Positions 58,120 to 64,000 of a DNA stretch of 64,000 nucleotides are shown piece by piece. The notes below the pieces were generated by a model. That model was not told the DNA's origin. It did no database searches and was given only the letters and a program-made list of their open reading frames with translations. Numbering within the stretch: position 1 is the first letter of the stretch; the number at the start of each line of letters is the position of its first letter. Where the stretch lies: the NCBI GenBank assembly GCA_016717855.1, contig JADKEV010000027.1:26502-90501 (forward strand), read 5' to 3'. This stretch comes from Betaproteobacteria bacterium (lineage in GTDB: Bacteria; Pseudomonadota; Gammaproteobacteria; Burkholderiales; Casimicrobiaceae). A program made the translations under genes and the position numbers.

Positions 58120-59129
58120 GTCAGGCTCGCCGGAAAGTACTCGGTGGTCGGCCCCGTCGCCGCCAGGCTGTTGAGCGGAAAGTGGCAGCGCACCTGCCCC
58201 TGGCCGACTCGCGTCATCCCGGGCGCCTCGGCGCGGCAGCGGTCCTGCGCGTACTTGCAGCGCGGCGCGAGCAGGCAGCCGGTGGGGCGATCGTACTGGC
58301 CGGGCACCACGCCTGGAAAGGTGGCCAGCCGCGCGCGGCCCGCGTTGTGCTCAGGCAGCGACGCCAGCAGCGCCTCGGTGTACGGATGGTGCGGCCGCTC
58401 GAAGACCTCCGGCAGCGCGCCGGTCTCGACCTGCCGGCCGGCGTACATCACGATCACGCGGTGCGCCATTTCCGAGACGACCGCGAGGTCGTGGGTGATC
58501 AGCAGCAGCGCCATGTTGCGCTCGCGCTGCAGGCTGCGCAGCAAGTCGAGGATCTGCGCCTGCACCGTCACGTCCAGCGCCGTCGTCGGCTCGTCGGCAA
58601 TCAGCAGCTTCGGATTGCACGCGAGCGCCATCGCGATCATCACCCGCTGCGACATCCCGCCGGAGAGCTGGTGCGGGAACGCCTCCAGCCGCGACTTCGG
58701 ATCCGGGATGTCGACCTGCATAAGCAGGTCCAGCGCCCGCGCCCGGCGCGCCGCGCGACTGCCGCCCTCGTGGACCGCCAGCGTCTCCATCAACTGGAAG
58801 CCCGCCGTATAACAGGGATTGAGACTCGTCATCGGGTCCTGGAAGATCATCGCGATGTCGCGGCCGACGATCTTCTGCCGCGCCGAATCCGACAGGCCCA
58901 GCAGATCGTGGCCCAGGAAGTTCAGCGCGTCGGCGCTGACCCGTCCCGGAAAATCGACCAGCCCCATCAGCGCCAGCGCGGTGACGCTCTTGCCCGAGCC
59001 CGATTCGCCGACGATGCCGACGATCTCGCCTTCGTTGACCGCGAGGTCCACGCTGTCGACCGCGCGAAACGGCGCGGCGACGGTGCCGAATTCGACCGTG
59101 AGGTTGCGGATGTCGAGCAGCGCGGCCAT
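58116..59129 (-). CDS. Oligopeptide/dipeptide ABC transporter ATP-binding protein, OppD/DppD type
   Basis: 337 residues with VGESGSGKSVTALALM (Walker A), LSGGMSQRVMIAMAL and a C-terminal PTGCLLAPRCKYAQDRC cysteine motif. It is the ATPase of the second (right-hand) peptide transporter. It starts 2 bases after the DppC-like stop at 59132. Confidence 0.9.
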
Positions 59130-59131
59130 GG

Positions 59132-60094
59132 TCAGCGCTTGAGCTTCGGGTCGAGCGCGTCGCGCAGCCCGTCGCCCATCAGGTTGAACGCCAGCACCGT
59201 GATCAGGATCGCCAGGCCCGGCCACGTCACCACCCACGACGCGCGCTGGATGAACTCCAGCGCGTCGGCCAGCATCGAGCCCCACTCCGGTGTCGGCGGC
59301 TGCGCGCCCAGGCCGAGGAAACCCAGCGCCGCCGCATCGAGAATGGCGGTCGAGAAGCCCAGCGTCGCCTGCACGATCAAGGGCGCCGTGCAGTTGGGCA
59401 GCACGGTGTTGAACATCAGCCGCAGCGGGCCCGCCCCGGCGATGCGCGCGGCGGCCACGTATTCCTTGCCGGTCTCGCCGATCACCGCGGCCCGCGCCAG
59501 GCGCACGTAATGCGGCAGCAGCACGATCGCGATCGCGTACATCGCGTTGATCAGCCCCGGCCCCAGGATCGCGACGACGGCGATCGCCAGCAGCAGGCTG
59601 GGCAGCGCCAGCATCACGTCCATCAGCCGCATGATGAAGATCTCGGTGATGCCGCGCAGGAAGCCGGCGAGCAGCCCCAGCACGACGCCCAGCGCCAGCG
59701 AGAGCGTGACCGAGATGAAGCCGATGAACAGCGACAGCCGCGAGCCGTGGATCAGCCGCGAGAGGATGTCGCGGCCCAGCGCATCGGTGCCCAGCAGGAA
59801 CTTCGTGGTGCCGCCCTCGTGCCACGAAGGCGGCGTCAGCGTGGCTTCGCGGAACTGCTCGATCGGCGAGTGCGGCGCGATCCAGTCGGCGAAGATCGCC
59901 ACGAGCACCAGCGCGATCACCATCGCCAGCCCGGCGACGGCGCCGCGGTTCTGCGAAAAGTCGCCCCAGAATTCGCGCAGCGACGAGGGCGCGGCCAGCG
60001 CTGGGTCCAGTTCCGGCGCGATGTCGGCCAGCGCCCTGGGCATGACGGGATCGGATTCGGGCGGCGCTTCCGGGGCCGCTGTGCGCTCAACCAT
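59132..60094 (-). CDS. Dipeptide/oligopeptide ABC transporter permease, DppC/OppC type
   Basis: 320 residues with a long cytoplasmic N-terminus and six membrane segments; the EAA loop is YVAAARIAGAGPLRLMFNTV. It overlaps the DppB-type gene by eight bases, as is common in dpp operons. Confidence 0.9.
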   Translation of the reverse strand: MVERTAAPEAPPESDPVMPRALADIAPELDPALAAPSSLREFWGDFSQNRGAVAGLAMVIALVLVAIFADWIAPHSPIEQFREATLTPPSWHEGGTTKFLLGTDALGRDILSRLIHGSRLSLFIGFISVTLSLALGVVLGLLAGFLRGITEIFIMRLMDVMLALPSLLLAIAVVAILGPGLINAMYAIAIVLLPHYVRLARAAVIGETGKEYVAAARIAGAGPLRLMFNTVLPNCTAPLIVQATLGFSTAILDAAALGFLGLGAQPPTPEWGSMLADALEFIQRASWVVTWPGLAILITVLAFNLMGDGLRDALDPKLKR

Positions 60095-61040
60095 GACGGA
60101 TCCGCGGATTGACCACGCCGTAGAGCAAATCGACGATCAGGTTCACCGTGATCACGATCGCGGCGATCATCAGGATGCCGCCCTGGACCACGGGATAGTC
60201 GCGCGCGAGCACGCCGTGAATCAGCCAGTTGCCGACACCCGGCCAGGAAAAGATGGTCTCGGTCAGGATCGCGCCGGAGAGCAGCAGCCCCACCTGGAGG
60301 CCGATCACCGTGATCACCGGGATCAGCGCATTGCGCAGCGCATGGACCACGATCACCCGCAACCGCGACACGCCCTTGGCGCGCGCGGTGCGCACGTAAT
60401 CCTCGCGCAGGACTTCGAGCATCGACGAGCGCGTCATCCGCGCGATCACGGCCAGCGGTATCGTGCCCAGCGCGACCGAGGGCAGGATCAGGTGCGAGAG
60501 CGCCGAGCGCAGCGCGCCCGGCTCGCCCGAGCGCCACGCGTCGATCAGCAGGAAGCCGGTCACCGCGGGCACGTCGAACTGCACCGAGATGCGGCCCGAC
60601 ACCGGCGTCCAGCCCAGTTGCACGGAAAAGAACAGGATCAGCAGCAGCGCCCACCAGAAGATCGGCATCGAGTAGCCGGTCAGCGATACGCCCATCACCG
60701 CGTAGTCGGCGACGGTGTTGCGCTTGACCGCCGCCAGCACGCCCGCCGGCAGGCCGATCGCGATCGAGAGGACCATCGCGAAAAGCGCCAGCTCGACGGT
60801 CGCCGGGAACAGCGTGACGAACTCCTTCAACACCGGCTCGTGCGTGGTCAGCGACGTGCCCAGGTCCCCGCGCAGCACGTTCCACACGTAGTCGAAATAC
60901 TGGACGTAGAGCGGGCGGTCGAGCCCGAACTCGTGCAGCAGCCGCTGGTAGCGCTCCGGCTCCATCCCCCGCTCGCCCGACATCGTCTCCACCGGATCGC
61001 CGGGGATCAGATGGATCAGCGAGAACGCCAGCAGCGTCAC
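60087..61040 (-). CDS. Dipeptide/oligopeptide ABC transporter permease, DppB/OppB type (5' end uncertain)
   Basis: At least 317 residues: FSLIHLIPGDPVETMSGERG, six membrane segments and the EAA loop YVRTARAKGVSRLRVIVVHA. The visible frame opens at GTG 61040, but an N-terminal segment (SLLRRVALVIPTFFGV), typical of the first residues of DppB, continues upstream in the same frame to about 61078. There is no start codon before the poly-G block, so the true start has probably been lost to sequence error. Confidence 0.87.
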   Translation of the reverse strand: MTLLAFSLIHLIPGDPVETMSGERGMEPERYQRLLHEFGLDRPLYVQYFDYVWNVLRGDLGTSLTTHEPVLKEFVTLFPATVELALFAMVLSIAIGLPAGVLAAVKRNTVADYAVMGVSLTGYSMPIFWWALLLILFFSVQLGWTPVSGRISVQFDVPAVTGFLLIDAWRSGEPGALRSALSHLILPSVALGTIPLAVIARMTRSSMLEVLREDYVRTARAKGVSRLRVIVVHALRNALIPVITVIGLQVGLLLSGAILTETIFSWPGVGNWLIHGVLARDYPVVQGGILMIAAIVITVNLIVDLLYGVVNPRIRHG

Positions 61041-61088
61041 CCCGAAAAAGGTCGGGATGACGAGGGCGACGCGGCGGAGGAGGGAAAC

Positions 61089-61252
61089 CGAGCAAAGCGG
61101 CGGTGCGGTTACACCCCTGGCCGGGGGAGAGGGACCCCGCCCCGGGGGGCGGGGGGGTTAAGGAGGGGGGGGGACCAGTCCCCCGACGCGGCAGGCCCCT
61201 GCCCCCGGGGGGGGAGGGGGGGCGGCCCCCACGGTCCCCGGGGGGGGGGGGA
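61089..61252. other. Poly-G low-complexity block, probably sequence error
   Basis: Contains several runs of 7-12 G with scattered C, unlike anything else in the window except the 13-G run at 13112. It removes the stop of the binding-protein gene and the start of the DppB gene. I see no repeat or gene in it. Confidence 0.6.
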
Positions 61253-62829
61253 CTTCGCTATCGTCGCGTCCTTGAAGTAATGATGCGCGGTCGCGTCCAT
61301 CTTGAAGCCCTTGAGCTCTTTGCGGATCGGCGTGAAGCGGATCGAGTGGGCGACGGTGATCCAGGGCGCTTCTTCCTTGACGATCAGCTGCGCCTGTTCG
61401 TAGAGCTTGGCGCGGTCGGCCTGCTTGGGCGTCTGCGCGGCTTTCTGGACCAGGTCGTTGAATTCCTTGTTGCACCAGCGCGCGACGTTGCCGCCGCCCT
61501 TGACCGCCTCGCACCCCAGCAGCGGGACGAAGAAGTTGTCGGGGTCGCCGTTGTCGCCGGACCAGCCCAGCATCATCACGGCCTGCTCGCCGGTCTTGCT
61601 GCGCTTCCGGTACTCGGCCCACTCGTAGGTATTTCCGCCATCCGCTTGCCGTCGGGGTTGTACGGCCGCGTCACCGGCAGGTACCACAGGTCGACTTCGA
61701 AGCCATTCGGATAGCCCGCCTTGGCCAGCAAGTCCTTCGCCTTGGCCACGTCGAACGCGTAGTCCTTGACGTTGTTGTTGTACGACCAGAGGATGGGCGG
61801 GATCGGGTTCTTGGCGACCTGGCCATTGCCCTGGTAGACGGCCTTCAGGATCTCGTCCTTGTTGGTCGCCATGCTCAGCGCCTGGCGCACCAGCTTGTTG
61901 TCGAACGGCTTCTTCTCGACATTGAACGCGACATAGCCGACGTTCAGCCCTTCCTTCTGCAGCACTTCCAGCTGGGGATCCTTGCGCATCGCCTCCAGGT
62001 CGGCCGGCTTGGGGAACGCCATGATGTGGCACTCGCCCGTCTTCAGCTTGGCGTAGCGCGCCGTCGCGTCGCGGGTGATCGAATACACCAGGTTGTCCGC
62101 CTTCGGGCGTCCCTTCCAGTGCTTGTCGAACGCCTTGTAGCGGATCGTCGCGTCCTTCTGGTAGCCGGAAAACTGCCAGGCGCCGGTGCCGATGGGCTGC
62201 GCGTCGGCCGCGTTGGGCGTGCCCTTTTTCAGCATCGACTCGAAATACTCGGCCGACAGGATCGAGGCGAAGTCCATCGCCATGTCCGCCAGGAACGGCG
62301 CTTCGGCGCGCTTCAGCACGAAGCGGACCTTGTACGGGTCGATCTTCTCGACGCGATCGACGATGTCCTTCATCGCCATGTCCTCGAAGTACGAATAGGT
62401 CTGGCCGGCGGTGATCTTGTGGAACGGATGATTGACGTCGGCCATCCGGTTCCAGGAAAACAGCACGTCGTCGGCGTTGAAGTCGCGCGTCGGCGTGAAC
62501 ACCGCGTTGCTGTGGAACTTCACGCCCTTGCGCAGATGGAAGGTGTACGACTTGCCGTCCGCGCCCACTTCCCACTTCTCGGCCAGGCCCGGCACCACGT
62601 TGGTCGTGCCCAGTTCGAACTCGACCAGCCTGTTGAACATCGGCACCGACACCGCGTCGAACGTCGTGCCGGTGGTGAAGAACTGCGGCTGGAAGCCTTC
62701 GGGACTGCCTTCGGAACAATAGACGACGGTGCCGGCGGCCTGCGCCGACGTCGTGAATGTTGCGGCTACGGAGAAGAGCGCGGCAAGAGCGATGCCTAGC
62801 GCGGAACGCGATTTGCTGGTGACGAACAT
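61253..62829 (-). CDS. Dipeptide/oligopeptide ABC transporter periplasmic binding protein (family 5; internal deletion and lost stop)
   Basis: A signal peptide (MFVTSKSRSALGIALAALFS, cleavage near AQAA) and family-5 features (YCSEGSPEGFQPQF; DVLFSWNRM; IGTGAWQFSGY) are clear for the first 400 residues. At about 61630-61633 the frame jumps from GKRMAE directly to TYEWAEYRKRS; homologues have about 16 residues between, so roughly 45-50 bases plus frame are missing. The second frame then gives a normal end (MLGWSGDNGDPDNF, FKMDATAHHYFKDATIAK) but runs into the poly-G block without a stop. It supplies the DppBCDF set downstream. Error or collapse in the assembly is more likely than a real pseudogene. 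Confidence 0.8.
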
Positions 62830-62863
62830 GATGACCCTCGTGGTGGAAGTGATTTATGTAATG

Positions 62864-62892
62864 GGCGCCGGGTTCACTCCCTTCCCGGCGCC
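62864..62892 (-). terminator. Hairpin between rlmB and the binding-protein gene
   Basis: GGCGCCGGG and CCCGGCGCC form a perfect 9-bp stem with an 11-base loop, 18 bases after the rlmB stop. It is followed on the minus strand by an A/T-richer but not U-run sequence, so it may be a terminator or an RNA-stabilising hairpin. Confidence 0.4.
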
Positions 62893-62909
62893 AGGCTGGA
62901 CTGCTGATG

Positions 62910-63677
62910 CTAGCTGCTCCCTCCGGACTGCGCAAGCGATGCCTGCACCCGCCGCTGCCGGGTGGCGAACAGGCACACCCCCGCCGCGACCGAGACATTG
63001 AGGCTGGCGACCATGCCCGAAAGCGGAATGCCGACGATCCGGTCGCACGACTCGCGGGTCAGCCGCCGCAGCCCCGACCCTTCCGCGCCCAGCACCCAGG
63101 CCAGCGGCCCGGACAGGTCGGCGGTGAACAGGCTCTCCGGCGCGTCCGCATCGGCGCCGACCAGCCAGATGCCCCGCGTCTTCAGCTCGCGCATCGTCCG
63201 CGCCAGGTTGGTCACCGCGATCACCGGCACTGTGTCCGCCGCACCCGAGGCGACCTTGGCCACCGTCGCATTGACGCCGACCGCCCGGTCCTTCGGCACG
63301 ATGATCGCGTGGACGCCGAACGCGTCGGCGCTGCGCAGGCAGGCGCCCAGGTTGTGCGGATCGGTGACGCCGTCGAGGATCAGCAGGAACGCGGGCTCGT
63401 TCAGCGTATCGAGGACGTCCTCGATCGCCACCGCGTGCTTCGGCGGCGCCGCCATCGCCGCTACGCCTTGATGGCGGTGATGGCCGACCAGCTCGTCGAG
63501 TTTGGCGTTGTCGACGGGCTCTATGCTGATTCCGGCTAGCTTGGCCTGGTCCAGCAGCGCCTGGGCGCGGGCGTCGGTGCGGTCGTGGCGCAGGTACAGG
63601 CGGGAAATCGATGCCGGGTCCTGCCGCAGCCGGGACGTGACGGCGTGGAAACCGAAGAGCAGGCGGGGTTCGGGCAT
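62910..63677 (-). CDS. rlmB: 23S rRNA (guanosine-2'-O)-methyltransferase RlmB
   Basis: 255 residues of the SPOUT class. The N-terminal domain begins LLFGFHAVTSRLR; the three SPOUT motifs are LILDGVTDPHNLGACLRSAD, VLGAEGSGLRRLTRESCD and SLNVSVAAGVCLF. It methylates Gm2251 of 23S rRNA using SAM. The gene is transcribed away from the tRNA at the right end. Confidence 0.92.
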   Translation of the reverse strand: MPEPRLLFGFHAVTSRLRQDPASISRLYLRHDRTDARAQALLDQAKLAGISIEPVDNAKLDELVGHHRHQGVAAMAAPPKHAVAIEDVLDTLNEPAFLLILDGVTDPHNLGACLRSADAFGVHAIIVPKDRAVGVNATVAKVASGAADTVPVIAVTNLARTMRELKTRGIWLVGADADAPESLFTADLSGPLAWVLGAEGSGLRRLTRESCDRIVGIPLSGMVASLNVSVAAGVCLFATRQRRVQASLAQSGGSS

Positions 63678-63855
63678 CTGGAGATCGGCGTGGTGGGAAG
63701 GTCGCGGCGTGACGGCCGTGCGCGGAGTTGCGGTGGGCGGGAGGCCAGCGCGAATGATAGCAGCCGGGCATGCCGTGTTGCCGCTTGGCGACGCCCTATC
63801 GGGCCTGTCAAGCCCCTTGCGTCAAGCAATGCGTGGCGAGGCCGGGAGTCTTTGC

Positions 63856-63861
63856 TATAAT
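63856..63861 (+). promoter_or_regulatory. Candidate -10 box for the tRNA
   Basis: TTTGCTATAAT with a perfect TATAAT about 75 bases before the tRNA; no good -35 box is seen at the right spacing. Similar TTTGCTATAAT stretches precede stable RNA genes in betaproteobacteria. Confidence 0.4.
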
Positions 63862-63935
63862 CGCGGCCTGCAGTAACGCCCAACCGGTTCCCGGCCCCGG
63901 GCGGATCGTCAGGCAGTAGCGAAGCGGTCCAGGAT

Positions 63936-64000
<65 letters not shown>

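Overview
The window is GC-rich bacterial chromosome, most likely from a betaproteobacterium (Burkholderiales or a relative). The best evidence is the housekeeping block galU - ligA - zipA - smc with queF divergent from smc; ZipA restricts the host to beta/gammaproteobacteria, and the right end carries rlmB and a tRNA-Thr(CGT). Almost every gene is on the minus strand; only queF and the tRNA are on the plus strand. Operon overlaps of the ATGA, GTGA and TGATG type are very common.

Layout, left to right (transcription runs right to left). (1) 1-5580: a methylated-amine demethylation locus with two FAD/GcvT-type dehydrogenases (one cut by the left edge), a Rieske oxygenase alpha subunit (frameshifted here) and a DUF4743 Nudix protein. 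(2) 5693-12078: a GlpR-like regulator, a TctC-type binding protein, ugpC-ugpE-ugpA without ugpB, and an FGGY kinase. (3) 12110-17401: an overlapping operon acyl-CoA synthetase - E1 alpha - E1 beta - E2 - acyl carrier protein. (4) 17448-19093: a PiT phosphate transporter with its DUF47 partner. (5) 19107-23002: a family-1-type ABC importer (iron, polyamine or phosphonate class). (6) 23097-28579: glpA and glpB followed by a large membrane protein with one CxxCH heme motif and four CxxCxxCxxxC iron-sulfur motifs, then a HdrB-like CCG protein; this looks like an unusual glycerol-3-phosphate to quinone electron-transfer complex. (7) 28809-35790: a patchy island of small genes (GNAT, 3'-5' exonuclease, two VOC proteins, GFA protein, DUF433 antitoxin with a decayed toxin, LysE exporter, nitrilase, YefM/YoeB pair) with pseudogene fragments and repeats. 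(8) 35834-43147: a third FAD/GcvT dehydrogenase with HAD phosphatase, aldehyde dehydrogenase, iron alcohol dehydrogenase and glutamine-synthetase-like ligase, probably amine or amino-alcohol catabolism. (9) 43353-51774: galU, ligA, zipA, smc, queF, with dispersed 31-bp repeats around galU. (10) 51882-62829: two complete sets of Dpp/Opp permease and ATPase genes with an M20 amidohydrolase inside and one binding protein. (11) 62910-64000: rlmB and the start of tRNA-Thr.

The biology suggests a heterotroph living on methylated amines, glycerol phosphate, peptides and amino alcohols. Five otherwise conserved genes carry single frameshifts or a short deletion, and two blocks of implausible poly-G occur (about 13.11 kb and 61.1-61.25 kb). 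Sequence error is therefore the likely explanation for several apparent pseudogenes.
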